Below, piece by piece: positions 50,931 to 59,180 of a DNA stretch of 64,000 bases (its first letter is position 1; each line of letters opens with the position of its first letter). The translations under genes and the position numbers were made by a program. Below the pieces are notes generated by a model, which was not told where the DNA came from, searched no databases, and saw nothing but the letters and a program-made list of their open reading frames with translations. This DNA comes from Cyclobacteriaceae bacterium (lineage in GTDB: Bacteria > Bacteroidota > Bacteroidia > Cytophagales > Cyclobacteriaceae): the NCBI GenBank assembly GCA_016787665.1, contig JAEUUC010000013.1, positions 372,001 to 436,000 on the forward strand. Direction: 5' to 3'.

Positions 50931-51824
50931 TTGAATTTTCCCCAACTCGAACTGCGGCCTCCCGCCTCGTGGCGCGACTATGAACTGCTCGACTCCGGTG
51001 AGTTCGAAAAGCTGGAGCGTTTCGGGCCGTACGTGCTCATTCGCCCCGAGCCGCAGGCCATCTGGCAACGCACGCTGCCCGACTGGAAGAAGCGGGCCCA
51101 CGCGCACTTCACCCGCGAGCAGCAGGACAAGTTTCGCTTTACCGATGACGTGAAGGGCGGCTGGAAGCGTCTTAAAGAAATGCCCGAAAGCTGGAACATC
51201 AGCTACCGCTATAGCGACCTTAACCTGAACCTGCGCCTGGCGCTCACCGGCTTTGGCCACGTGGGCATCTTCCCCGAGCAGGGCGACAACTGGAATTTTA
51301 TTTACGATACGCTGCGCGCGTGGAAAGTAACACAGCCGCGCGTGCTCAATTTGTTTGCCTACACCGGGGCGGCCTCCGTGGTGGCGCGCACCGCGGGGGC
51401 CGAGGTCACGCATTGCGATGCCTCGCGCCCCGGCCTCAACTGGGCCAACCAAAACATGCAGCTCAACGGCCTGCAGGACATCCGCTGGGTGTACGAAGAT
51501 GCGCTCAAGTTTGTGAAGCGCGAAGTCAAGCGAGGTAATCGCTACCACGGCATCATCATGGATCCGCCCCCGTACGGCCGCGGCCCCGATGGCGAAAAGT
51601 GGACGTTGCAAGAGAAACTGGACGAACTGGTGGGCCTGTCTGCGCAGTTGCTGCACCCCGAGTCACGCTTTTTTATTCTCAGCCTCTATGCCGTGGGCCT
51701 CAGTGCCGTGGTGGGCGCCAATGTGGTGGGCACGCACTTCCCCCAGGCCCGGCTCGAGCTGGGCGAGTTTTACCTGCCCGGTCCGCGCCCGCTGCCCATG
51801 GGCACGTTTGTGCGGTTTACATGA
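50931..51824 (+). CDS. RlmI-like class I SAM-dependent RNA methyltransferase
   Basis: A 297-residue protein. The N-terminal half (FPQLELRPPASWRDYELLDSGEFEKLERFGPYVLIRPEPQAIW) resembles the RNA-binding front of RlmI/RlmK-like enzymes. The Rossmann part has the SAM loop VLNLFAYTGAASVVARTAGAEVTHCDAS (about 137-164) and the catalytic motif IIMDPPPYGRG (about 205-215). Likely methylates rRNA; specificity unknown. There is no ATG; TTG 50931 fits the promoter and the family length, and TTG 50901 or 50910 cannot be excluded. Confidence 0.85.
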   Translation: MNFPQLELRPPASWRDYELLDSGEFEKLERFGPYVLIRPEPQAIWQRTLPDWKKRAHAHFTREQQDKFRFTDDVKGGWKRLKEMPESWNISYRYSDLNLNLRLALTGFGHVGIFPEQGDNWNFIYDTLRAWKVTQPRVLNLFAYTGAASVVARTAGAEVTHCDASRPGLNWANQNMQLNGLQDIRWVYEDALKFVKREVKRGNRYHGIIMDPPPYGRGPDGEKWTLQEKLDELVGLSAQLLHPESRFFILSLYAVGLSAVVGANVVGTHFPQARLELGEFYLPGPRPLPMGTFVRFT

Positions 51825-51829
51825 TTACA

Positions 51830-51948
51830 CGTCATGCCGGTTCCGATAATTATTGGAATGTTCCGGCCTGTCCGACCGGATTCATCCGGGCGGACATCTC
51901 CTTCGGTATATACCGAAACGGGTCCCGGCACGGGGGCCGGGACGACAG
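51830..51948. repeat. Dispersed palindromic repeat D, copy 3
   Basis: CGTCATGCCGGTTCCGATAA, two internal hairpins (CCGGCCTGTCCGACCGGA-like), ATCTCCTTCGG-TATATA-CCGAAACG, and GGTCCCGGCACGGGGGCCGG. Shares its start and the TTCGG hairpin with copy 1. It fills about 120 of the 318 bp between the methyltransferase and the FRG gene. The remainder holds nothing recognisable. Confidence 0.6.
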
Positions 51949-52142
51949 TTTATTTTTTAGCGATTTTAGCTTGTTGACTTTTCCCCTGCCAAGTAGTTTT
52001 TACGAGCGCTTTAGCATATCCCGATAGCTATCAGGGGGGCGGCTTAATCCGGCCCTCGCTACTCGCCCTACCTTTGGTATGGCTCACACATGCGCTCGGT
52101 CCGGGCCGCGTGGTGTTGAGTCAGGCTGCGAGGGATTTAATG

Positions 52143-53013
52143 CTATTGGTGTTTATTCGGGATGCTAAGTTGTTGGTAGGGCGGCAACCAGTAATAGCGG
52201 GGAGTTCGGAAACCGGTTTGCATCGGCAACGCTAAACCGCGAATAATTTGAACATATTGTTGCCGAAAATTAATACTTGTAAATCTCTTAAGGTAGTCAG
52301 AGAGCCCCTTAAAGTCCGGGTAGACGGAATATGTATTAATACCAAAGTGCTTGATGAGTAATTTAATACGATCGATAAGATTTGAAGGAATGTCAATTCG
52401 TTCAATTGAATCGTGACTGGTCAATTCCATCTTTTGTTCGTCTGTCCCATGAATGGTAAAAAGTCCGCGCTGGGCAAAAATTCTGTCATTTGTCCTATTT
52501 GGATAAATGGCAATCGGAAGAGTATTTATCTCTACTGTCTTATCGTTACAATAGCTAGCATATGTTTCAGAGTATTGTCCAAGATCTTCGTCAGGGTTCA
52601 ATAGTGTTCCTCCTGCTTTGGAGTCTCGGTCATTTAACTTGTATGGGTTAAGAACCCAAATGTGGGGGTTCTCAACTGTGTTTGAACTCAGAGCGAAGAA
52701 TAAGGCTGTTCCTATATTTTCAGTCCAATCTAACAACCTTGTTGGAATACCTTCGTGCCTCATTGCAAAAAGCGCTTCCCAAGAGGACTTGAAAACAACC
52801 CTTGGTCCAACCAACGAGCGAAAATCACAATAAAGAATTATTCTCCAATGTCCATAAGTCCTTACTAGTTTTGATGTAATCTCGATGAAGTGATGGAAGC
52901 AATTCATAATTCCTACGAGAATGTCCCCTAAAGACTGGGTATGGGCAGTCGCTAAACTTTGGTGATTCCAAAACCTCACTCACTATTTTGAAGAAGTCAT
53001 CTATTGTGTCCAT
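52143..53013 (-). pseudogene. FRG-domain protein, interrupted by a frameshift
   Basis: Two minus-strand frames together encode one FRG-domain protein of about 290 residues. The N-terminal frame (53013 to 52825) has PVFRGHSRRNYELLPSLHRD. It hits TGA at the end of ENNSLL, while a second frame continues with CDFRSLVGPRVVFKSSWEAL and the second FRG hallmark RHEGIPTRLLDWTENIGTAL. A one-base slip near 52830-52845 separates them. FRG domains are found in accessory and defence-linked loci, with unknown activity. The gene is AT-rich and lies between repeats. It may be a pseudogene or a sequencing error. Confidence 0.7.
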
Positions 53014-53080
53014 AAGAATTGCTAGCTTCTTTTTGGCATTGCCGGCAATATCTAGTTATCTGAATTGCACTATCCCCATA

Positions 53081-53155
53081 TACCAACCCCAATTTACCAA
53101 TCAAGCCAATACCCCTGACGCGGAGGGGCGGATTTTTTTTCGTTGTTTAAGCTAA
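53081..53155. repeat. Direct repeat F, copy 1
   Basis: CCCCAATTTACCAATC, GCCAATAC, CCCTGACGCGGAGGGGCGGA, TTTTTTTTCGTTGTTTAAG. A matching copy lies at 53949-54022. The 300-bp gap between the FRG gene and the next membrane ORF contains this repeat and no gene. Confidence 0.65.
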
Positions 53156-53314
53156 GAAAGGTGGCGGGGCAGCCCCAGCTAAGACTTATGTGTACTGTTG
53201 CCAGCCATTTTGTGAACCGCTGTTGCTATTTTCCATAACTTACGTCTTTCCACGAGGCCAATCCTGAGAAGGGCGCAAAGATTCGTAAGCTTTTAGGTAC
53301 GGGGTTGTTCGCAT

Positions 53315-53902
53315 TTAATTGATTCCTTTGCAACGCCCGATGTGATAGAATGTCGGCTTGATAACACCTTTTTCAATTGCATAGAGTAAATTGTCTTTAA
53401 TAATCATTCTCTCTTTAAGCAGATTATGTTGCCCGGATTCAATTGTTAAAAAAAGGGTGTCCCCGTCCATTTTCCATGATCCTCTCACGTAATTTACATG
53501 TGCGAAAAAGCCGATATTAAAATCCTCAAATTCTCCATTTTCACGAAAGTAAAGCGTTGAGGTGTTCATGGTTCCCTCATAACATGCTCTTATCTTAACC
53601 TTACTTTGAAAGGTGTTTTCGTCTGCTTTCAAGCCGTAAAAGCCCGAGAGGATAAAGGCAGTCGGAATAGTCAAAACAGTCAGGACATTTGCAGGATTTC
53701 TCCATTCTGAATTCTTGATAATTCTTGAGATGAGCTTAGCAAACCAAATGGTCACAAAAATGAATGTTATGAGTTCTATCGTCCCGGCAACAGATAAAAT
53801 CATTCCTCCGACTTTGACAAGGAAGAAATATAAATTTGACAATAGAAAAAACACGAACAGCCCAAGTAATATCTTTAGTCTGAGTCTTGATTGGTTGTCC
53901 AT
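53315..53902 (-). CDS. Membrane protein of unknown function between direct repeats
   Basis: A 195-residue protein. Start ATG 53902 (MDNQSRLRLKILLG); the longer frame to 53935 adds an unlikely leader. Three hydrophobic segments (about 8-25, 27-50, 68-85), then a soluble beta-rich domain (about 95-195) with FQSKVKIRACYEGTMNTSTLYF, MDGDTLFLTIESGQ, resembling lipocalin-like or copper-resistance beta folds, but no family could be named. AT-rich. It lies between two copies of repeat F. Confidence 0.7.
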   Translation of the reverse strand: MDNQSRLRLKILLGLFVFFLLSNLYFFLVKVGGMILSVAGTIELITFIFVTIWFAKLISRIIKNSEWRNPANVLTVLTIPTAFILSGFYGLKADENTFQSKVKIRACYEGTMNTSTLYFRENGEFEDFNIGFFAHVNYVRGSWKMDGDTLFLTIESGQHNLLKERMIIKDNLLYAIEKGVIKPTFYHIGRCKGIN

Positions 53903-53948
53903 AAGTTTTGCTCTCTCCGAACATGCCCGGAACATCGGGATCTCGGCT

Positions 53949-54022
53949 TACTAACATCCCCAATTTACCACTCGGCTCAATACGCCTTACGCAGAAGGGT
54001 GGATTTTTTTGCGTTGTTGAAG
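53949..54022. repeat. Direct repeat F, copy 2
   Basis: TACTAACATCCCCAATTTAC, CTCAATACGCCTTACGCAGA, AGGGTGGATTTTTTTGCGTT, GTTGAAG. Same orientation as copy 1, so the membrane ORF is bracketed by direct repeats about 870 bp apart. It lies in the 325-bp gap before ssb. Confidence 0.65.
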
Positions 54023-54226
54023 TCGGGGGGTGCACCCAATAAATGGCTTGTTTTCGGGAAAAGGAACATTTGCCATTAATCAAACGTTTACAAACGCTTT
54101 TAATCGGAAGTAAACGAATACGAAACGAATAGGGCAGGCGGGGCCCCTCACCTTTGCATCGTCATCGGCCAACAACCGGTGCCGCTCAAATCGAAAATCA
54201 ATGTTTAACAATTAAATACTACAATT

Positions 54227-54559
54227 ATGAAAAGTTTAAGAAACAGCGTACAACTGATCGGCAACCTCGGCAAAGACCCCGATGTGCGGGAGTTCGGCAA
54301 CAGCAAGAAGGCCTCGTTCTCCATCGCCACCACGGACACGTACAAGAACGCCAAAGGCGAAAAAATCAAAGACACGCAGTGGCACAACGTGGTAATCTGG
54401 GGCAGGCTGGCGGGCATTGCTGAAAAGTACCTGAAGAAGGGGCAAAGCGTGGCCGTAGAAGGCAAGCTGGTGCACCGCATGTACGAGACCAGCAGTGGGG
54501 AGAAAAAGTACATCACGGAGATCAACGTGAATGACCTGGTGCTGCTGGGCGGGAAGTAG
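54227..54559 (+). CDS. ssb: Single-stranded DNA-binding protein (short, no acidic tail)
   Basis: A 110-residue OB-fold SSB. N-terminal NSVQLIGNLGKDPDVREFGN, the SFSIATTDTYKNAKGEKIKDTQWHNVVIWGRLAGIAEKYLKKG core and YITEINVNDLVLLGGK end are typical. The disordered tail and terminal DDDIPF-like acidic tip that recruit partner proteins in E. coli SSB are missing: the protein ends right after the fold. Bacteroidota often have more than one SSB, and this may be the accessory one. Its own A/T-rich leader and a strong terminator make it a single-gene transcript. Confidence 0.92.
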   Translation: MKSLRNSVQLIGNLGKDPDVREFGNSKKASFSIATTDTYKNAKGEKIKDTQWHNVVIWGRLAGIAEKYLKKGQSVAVEGKLVHRMYETSSGEKKYITEINVNDLVLLGGK

Positions 54560-54580
54560 TCAGCCGGCTGCTACCAAAAG

Positions 54581-54610
54581 AAAAAGCACCGCCTTGGCGG
54601 TGCTTTTTTT
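54581..54610 (+). terminator. Rho-independent terminator of ssb
   Basis: AAAAAGCACCGCC / GGCGGTGCTTTTT with a 2-nt loop and a T run, 21 bp after the ssb stop. Confidence 0.88.
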
Positions 54611-54702
54611 CTTGATGTCAAAATACAAAAAAACAAACCGTATTCTGAGTCCCGCAAGCGAGGACGAAGAATCCCCCTTTGCGAAGTTCGCCCTTTCGAC
54701 CT

Positions 54703-54829
54703 GGGGATCCTTCCCGCCTGTTTGGCGGGCAAGCGGCACGCGAGGCGCGTGCCTCAGGATAATGTTTTAAGAGGAGGAGGGGATCCTTCCCGCCTGTTTG
54801 GCGGGCAAGCGCCACGCGAGGCGCGTGCC
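54703..54829. repeat. 51-bp tandem duplication of paired hairpins
   Basis: A 51-bp segment (54703-54753) recurs at 54779-54829 with one mismatch. Each contains two hairpins, CCCGCC-TGTTT-GGCGGG and GGCACGC-GAG-GCGTGCC-like. It lies in the 319-bp gap between ssb and the BatA-like gene, where no gene is seen. Confidence 0.8.
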
Positions 54830-54878
54830 GCAGAATGCGGCTTCGGTGGGCCCGATCAAAATCGTAACTTCGCCCGGC

Positions 54879-56849
54879 ATGAGTTTCGTCTTTCCTTCTT
54901 TCCTCTGGGCGCTGTTGCTGCTGGCTGTCCCCCTAATCATCCACCTCTTCAACTTTCGCAAAACCATTCGCGTCTATTTCTCCAACACCCGCCTGCTGCG
55001 CCAGGTGAAGGAAGAAACCACGCAACAACGCAAGCTCAAACAGTATCTGGTACTGGTAAGTCGCCTCCTGTTCATCTTCTTCCTGGTGATGGCCTTTGCC
55101 CAGCCATTCCTGCCGGCCCGCGAGCAAATGGCCAGCGGCCGCCAGGTGGTCATCTACCTCGATAATTCCTACAGCATGTCGGCCCCGGCCGGGGATAAAA
55201 TTCGCGCGCTCGATGCCGGCCTCGCGCGGGTACGGGCCATCACCGCGCAATACCCGGCCGAAACCCGGTTTCGTTTTTTAACGAATGACTTTGCTTCGTT
55301 CTCCAACAACTACAAAACACGCCAGGAGGTAGATGAGCTAACGGCTACGGTTCGCCTTTCGCCCGTTTCGCGCACGGCTGCCGAAGTGAAACGCAAAATC
55401 ATGAGCGATGGCCTTGCTGCCGATGTTTTCTGGATCTCGGATTTTCAGCAGTCAACCTGGGGCACCGATGCGCCTGCATTTGATTCCCTCAGCGTTTGGC
55501 GTTTGGTGCCGGTGCCCGCGCTGACTACGGCCAACGTATTAGTCGACAGTGTCTACCTTGAGAATCCGTTTACCGTAGGAGGCGAGAAAAACACGTTGCA
55601 TGTGTTGCTGCGCAACACCGGCTCGCAACCCACCGAGGGCCTCAACGTTCGACTGTCCCTCAACGGGGTGCAAGCGGCTACCGCTGCGGTCAACCTGGAG
55701 GCGAACAGCACCGCGCGCACATCCTTCGACCTGCAAGCAGGTTTGCGAAATCGAAACGAGGGCGTGATCAGCTTTACCGACTTTCCCATTACGTTCGACA
55801 ATGAGTTCTTTTTTGCACTCAATTTCACGCAGCGCATCCGGGTGGCTGAAGTGCGGGCCAGCGGACAGGAAAATTTCTTCGAGCGTGTTTTTGGCAACGC
55901 GCAGTTGTTCAGCTTTCGGGCCATGCCGGCCGGCAATGTGGATTTGGCTGTACTCGGACGGGCGGACTTGCTGATCCTCAGTGGCATTACCCGGGTAGAC
56001 GCGGCCCTCCAGTCCACCCTGTTAAGTGCCTTGCAACAAGGCCGCGCAGTACTCTTGATTCCAGGCCGTGACGCAGATGCCAATTCGTTTCGCAGCGTGT
56101 GGCCACAAGGATTTTCAACCCTTGGTAATCCCGCACGCGAGTTGCTCGAGTCGCCTGATTTTCGCAATCCATTCTTTCAGGATGTATTTCAGGAGCGCTC
56201 CGCCCAGGTTGATATGCCGCAAGCCACGGCATGGTGGGGCACCCCGGCACAGCCGTTACTCAAAACAAAAAGTGGTGCCACTTTTCTGGCGCGGCAGGGC
56301 AATGTGTTTTGGCTGGCATGTCCGTTACAGACCGAACTCACGGATTTCTACCGGCATGCTTTGTTTGTGCCGGTGATGTACCGTATGGCCGCTGCCGGGT
56401 TGCAACAGCAACAGCCGCTATACACCGTGTTGACACAAAATTCCGTGTTGATCAAAGCCGATTCGCTCGAAGACGAAGCACGCGTGGTGCTGAAAGGGGC
56501 GCAGGAAGTGGTGCCCGCGCAGCGGCAAACCAGCGAGGGGGTGCTGCTCGAGTTGCCGCGGTTCAGCCTGATGCCCGGTTTTTACCGGGCGATGGATGGC
56601 ACCGATACGCTGGCCCTCCTGGCTTTTGATGCGGATGCCCGCGAGTCGTTGCTGAAAACGTTTTCCGCTCCGGAGGTAAGCGCGCGGTTGGCCAGTCAAC
56701 AGGTAACCGTTTTGGAGGCAGACACGCCCCAGGCATTCGAAGCCGAGGTGAAGGAGCGTTTTATGGGGAAGGCCTTGTGGCGCCACGCGTTGCTGGCGGC
56801 CCTTCTTTTCCTTTTCGTTGAGGTGCTATTGTTGCGGTTTTTGAAGTAA
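54879..56849 (+). CDS. BatA-type membrane protein with VWA-like domain
   Basis: A 656-residue protein. The N-terminus, FPSFLWALLLLAVPLIIHLFNFRKTIRVYFSNTRLLRQV, is the BatA N-terminal domain (aerotolerance-regulator type), followed by a second helix (about 54-75). VVIYLDNSYSMSAPAGDKIR (about 90-109) has the D-x-S-x-S of a von Willebrand A MIDAS. The long remainder is beta-rich periplasmic, and a membrane helix closes it (about 638-654). Start ATG 54879; the frame extends upstream only through repeat DNA. It heads the block BatA - pseudo-DHOase - two DUF4199 - GT2. Confidence 0.87.
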   Translation: MSFVFPSFLWALLLLAVPLIIHLFNFRKTIRVYFSNTRLLRQVKEETTQQRKLKQYLVLVSRLLFIFFLVMAFAQPFLPAREQMASGRQVVIYLDNSYSMSAPAGDKIRALDAGLARVRAITAQYPAETRFRFLTNDFASFSNNYKTRQEVDELTATVRLSPVSRTAAEVKRKIMSDGLAADVFWISDFQQSTWGTDAPAFDSLSVWRLVPVPALTTANVLVDSVYLENPFTVGGEKNTLHVLLRNTGSQPTEGLNVRLSLNGVQAATAAVNLEANSTARTSFDLQAGLRNRNEGVISFTDFPITFDNEFFFALNFTQRIRVAEVRASGQENFFERVFGNAQLFSFRAMPAGNVDLAVLGRADLLILSGITRVDAALQSTLLSALQQGRAVLLIPGRDADANSFRSVWPQGFSTLGNPARELLESPDFRNPFFQDVFQERSAQVDMPQATAWWGTPAQPLLKTKSGATFLARQGNVFWLACPLQTELTDFYRHALFVPVMYRMAAAGLQQQQPLYTVLTQNSVLIKADSLEDEARVVLKGAQEVVPAQRQTSEGVLLELPRFSLMPGFYRAMDGTDTLALLAFDADARESLLKTFSAPEVSARLASQQVTVLEADTPQAFEAEVKERFMGKALWRHALLAALLFLFVEVLLLRFLK

Positions 56850-56854
56850 CTTTG
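56847..56854 (+). promoter_or_regulatory. Possible -7 box over the BatA-like stop codon
   Basis: TAACTTTG matches TAnnTTTG and its TAA is the stop codon of the BatA-like gene. It lies 7 bp before the next ATG, which would make a nearly leaderless transcript, so it may be coincidence. Confidence 0.3.
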
Positions 56855-56861
56855 GGCTTTA

Positions 56862-58124
56862 ATGAAGATACTCATCAAAGGCGCTGTACTTGTCGATCGG
56901 CAGTCGCCCCATCATCTTAAATCCAAAAACGTACTCATTCAAAACGGCCGTATTTCCGACATCGGGGATAAGAACTATTCGGCCGACAAAACCATTGACG
57001 CATCGGGCATGTACCTGACGCCCGGCTGGTTCGATCTCGGGGCGGCTGGGGGTGATCCCGGCCACGAAAACCGCGAGGACCTGGCGTCACTCGCCCGATC
57101 GGCAGCGGCCGGAGGATTTACCGAAGTGGCCGTTTTGCCCAACACCCATCCGGTTATTCAAACCAAGAATGAAGTCGCCTACATCCGCCAGGGCAACGAT
57201 GGCCGGCTTGTTCAACTCCATGCGCTGGCCGCAGTGACGCGCAATACCAAAGGTGAAGAGCTGACCGAAATGATCGACCTGCACGAAGCCGGAGCCGTGG
57301 GTTTTACTGATGGGCTCCAGACGCTCTGGCACACCGACATTTTTCTGAAGGCTTTGCAGTACCTGCAAAAATTTAATGGTGTATTGATCGACCGCCCGGA
57401 GGACACCTGGCTCACCCGCTTCGGTCAGATGCACGAAGGAGTTCAAAGTACGATGTTGGGTTTGAAAGGCATGCCGCGCACAGCTGAAGAAATTGCCTTG
57501 GTTCGAAATCTCGAACTGCTCGTCTATGCGGGCGGGCGTTACCACGCGGCTTCGCTGTCGTCCGGTCGATCCATCGATCTCATCCGTCAGGCGCGCAAGA
57601 AGGGGTTGAATGTAACGGCAGGTGTTAACGCCTACCAGCCGTTGTTGGGCGATGAGTTGCTGGCCGATTTTGATACGAACTATAAGGTAAATCCACCGCT
57701 GCGCGAGAAGGCCGATCAGGAAGCGATAGTTAAAGGACTAAAAGATAAGACCATAACGGTTATCGCCAGTGGCCACGTGCCGGTAGATGAAGAAGGTAAG
57801 GTAGTGGAGTTTGATCAGGCGGAGTGGGGCATGATCAACCATCAGACGGTGGCCATGCAGGTGGCGCAGCTGGCCCGGTTGGTGCCGGTGGAGCATTTGC
57901 TCGAGGCCCTTACCTATGGTCCGCGCGAAGCGCTGAACCTGGAGGTGCCGCCCATCACCGAGGAGGCGAAAGCCAATCTCACACTTTTCGATCCCAATGC
58001 CGAGTGGACACTAAACGAAGATTCGTGTCATTCGAAGTCGAAAAACTCTCCCTGGTGGGGAAAGAAAATTACCGGCCGCTCGGTGGCCGTCTTCAACAAT
58101 GGTCGACAATTCATCAGCCTTTAA
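56862..58124 (+). CDS. Dihydroorotase homologue lacking metal ligands (non-catalytic)
   Basis: A 420-residue amidohydrolase-fold protein related to dihydroorotase (PyrC), the third step of pyrimidine synthesis. The usual PGxxDxHVHxREPG is replaced by PGWFDLGAAGGDPGHENRED (about 54-73), so the two N-terminal metal histidines are gone. The usual ATDHAPH is IASGHVPVDEEGK, so the catalytic aspartate is also lost. The fold-typical VLPNTHPVIQTK remains. It is probably inactive and structural, as in the pseudo-DHOase partners of some aspartate transcarbamoylases. It starts 12 bp after the BatA-like gene and overlaps the next gene by 26 bp. Confidence 0.86.
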   Translation: MKILIKGAVLVDRQSPHHLKSKNVLIQNGRISDIGDKNYSADKTIDASGMYLTPGWFDLGAAGGDPGHENREDLASLARSAAAGGFTEVAVLPNTHPVIQTKNEVAYIRQGNDGRLVQLHALAAVTRNTKGEELTEMIDLHEAGAVGFTDGLQTLWHTDIFLKALQYLQKFNGVLIDRPEDTWLTRFGQMHEGVQSTMLGLKGMPRTAEEIALVRNLELLVYAGGRYHAASLSSGRSIDLIRQARKKGLNVTAGVNAYQPLLGDELLADFDTNYKVNPPLREKADQEAIVKGLKDKTITVIASGHVPVDEEGKVVEFDQAEWGMINHQTVAMQVAQLARLVPVEHLLEALTYGPREALNLEVPPITEEAKANLTLFDPNAEWTLNEDSCHSKSKNSPWWGKKITGRSVAVFNNGRQFISL

Positions 58125-58647
58125 CAAAGCGTTGCTGGGCGTAGCCGTGCGCTACGGTCTTATTGCCGGGGCGGTAGCCTGTGTAGTCATTGCGGCTCTC
58201 TATTATCTCGGCAAACATCCGTTTTTACTTCCCGTGGTGTTTGACTTTCGCATCATCCTGTATTCGGTGATGGTGATTTTTGCGCTGCGCGAAATCCGCG
58301 ACTTCCACCTGGGTAAACTGTTGTTTTTCTTTCAAGGCATGGTGGCCAGTAACCTGGTGGTGTGGCTGGCGGCACTTATTGGCGCGGCCTTCGTTTGGGT
58401 GTTTGCCGTTGCCGAGGGTGAATTTTTGGCGGAGTATATCCGCGTGATGACCGAGCAGATGACCACCAACCGCGAGCTGTTGATTCAGAACGTAGGGGAG
58501 GAGGCGTATAACCAACAGATGGCGAAGTTGCCGGCTACAACGGCCGGAGCATTGGCCGGTGATTACTTTTTGAAAAGTATAATTATCGGTCTATTTTTGA
58601 CGATCATCCTTTCGGTGATCATGCGAAGACAACCCAAAACAATATAA
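58099..58647 (+). CDS. DUF4199 membrane protein 1
   Basis: A 182-residue protein with four helices: VRYGLIAGAVACVVIAALYYL, FDFRIILYSVMVIFALREIRDF, LLFFFQGMVASNLVVWLAALIGAAFVWVF and the last (IIIGLFLTIILSVIMRR). The pattern of four helices with a long polar loop between the third and fourth is DUF4199, common in Bacteroidota. Its ATG lies 26 bp inside the preceding gene. The following gene is a paralogue, 2 bp away. Function unknown. Confidence 0.85.
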   Translation: MVDNSSAFNKALLGVAVRYGLIAGAVACVVIAALYYLGKHPFLLPVVFDFRIILYSVMVIFALREIRDFHLGKLLFFFQGMVASNLVVWLAALIGAAFVWVFAVAEGEFLAEYIRVMTEQMTTNRELLIQNVGEEAYNQQMAKLPATTAGALAGDYFLKSIIIGLFLTIILSVIMRRQPKTI

Positions 58648-58649
58648 AT

Positions 58650-59177
58650 ATGGAATCAGAAGTACCCTCAGTTACCACTCGTTCGGCCGGTATTCGGTTC
58701 GGACTCATTTCAGCGGTGATCGGCATTACGCTGATGGTGGTTTTTAGCATGGCTAAGATTGATAGCAGCGGACCGGTAGGGTATGCCAGCTACCTCATTT
58801 ACGCGGCCTTGGTATTTCTGGCGCATAAGCACTTCAAGGAAAATGGCGATGGGTTTATGACGATTGGCCAAGGCATTGGTATTGGTTTTTGGATAGGTTT
58901 GATTTCCGCTTTGATTTCCGCACCCTTTACCTACATCTATTTGAAGTTTGTCGACAGCGGGATGATTGAGATGGCCTTGGAGAAGCAACGCGACCAGATG
59001 ATTGAGCGTGGCATGGACGAAGCGGCCATCGATCAAGCAATGGAAATGACGGGTGCTTTTATGACACCTGGTGCCTTTGCTGGTTTTGCATTCGTTGGTG
59101 GCATTGTTGTATTCGTGGTTATTTCGATCATCGTTTCGCTGTTTACCCAGAAGAAAAACCCGGAAATGTCCATTTAA
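58650..59177 (+). CDS. DUF4199 membrane protein 2
   Basis: A 175-residue paralogue of the preceding protein, with helices IRFGLISAVIGITLMVVFSM, SYLIYAALVFLAHKHF, GQGIGIGFWIGLISALISAPFTYIYL and FAGFAFVGGIVVFVVISIIVSLF. The loop EKQRDQMIERGMDEAAIDQAMEM parallels the QMTTNRELLIQ loop of the first. It ends 3 bp before the GT2 gene. Tandem DUF4199 genes ahead of a DPM-like glycosyltransferase are a recurrent arrangement in this phylum, so a lipid-sugar or envelope role is a reasonable guess. Confidence 0.85.
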   Translation: MESEVPSVTTRSAGIRFGLISAVIGITLMVVFSMAKIDSSGPVGYASYLIYAALVFLAHKHFKENGDGFMTIGQGIGIGFWIGLISALISAPFTYIYLKFVDSGMIEMALEKQRDQMIERGMDEAAIDQAMEMTGAFMTPGAFAGFAFVGGIVVFVVISIIVSLFTQKKNPEMSI

Positions 59178-59180
59178 TGA

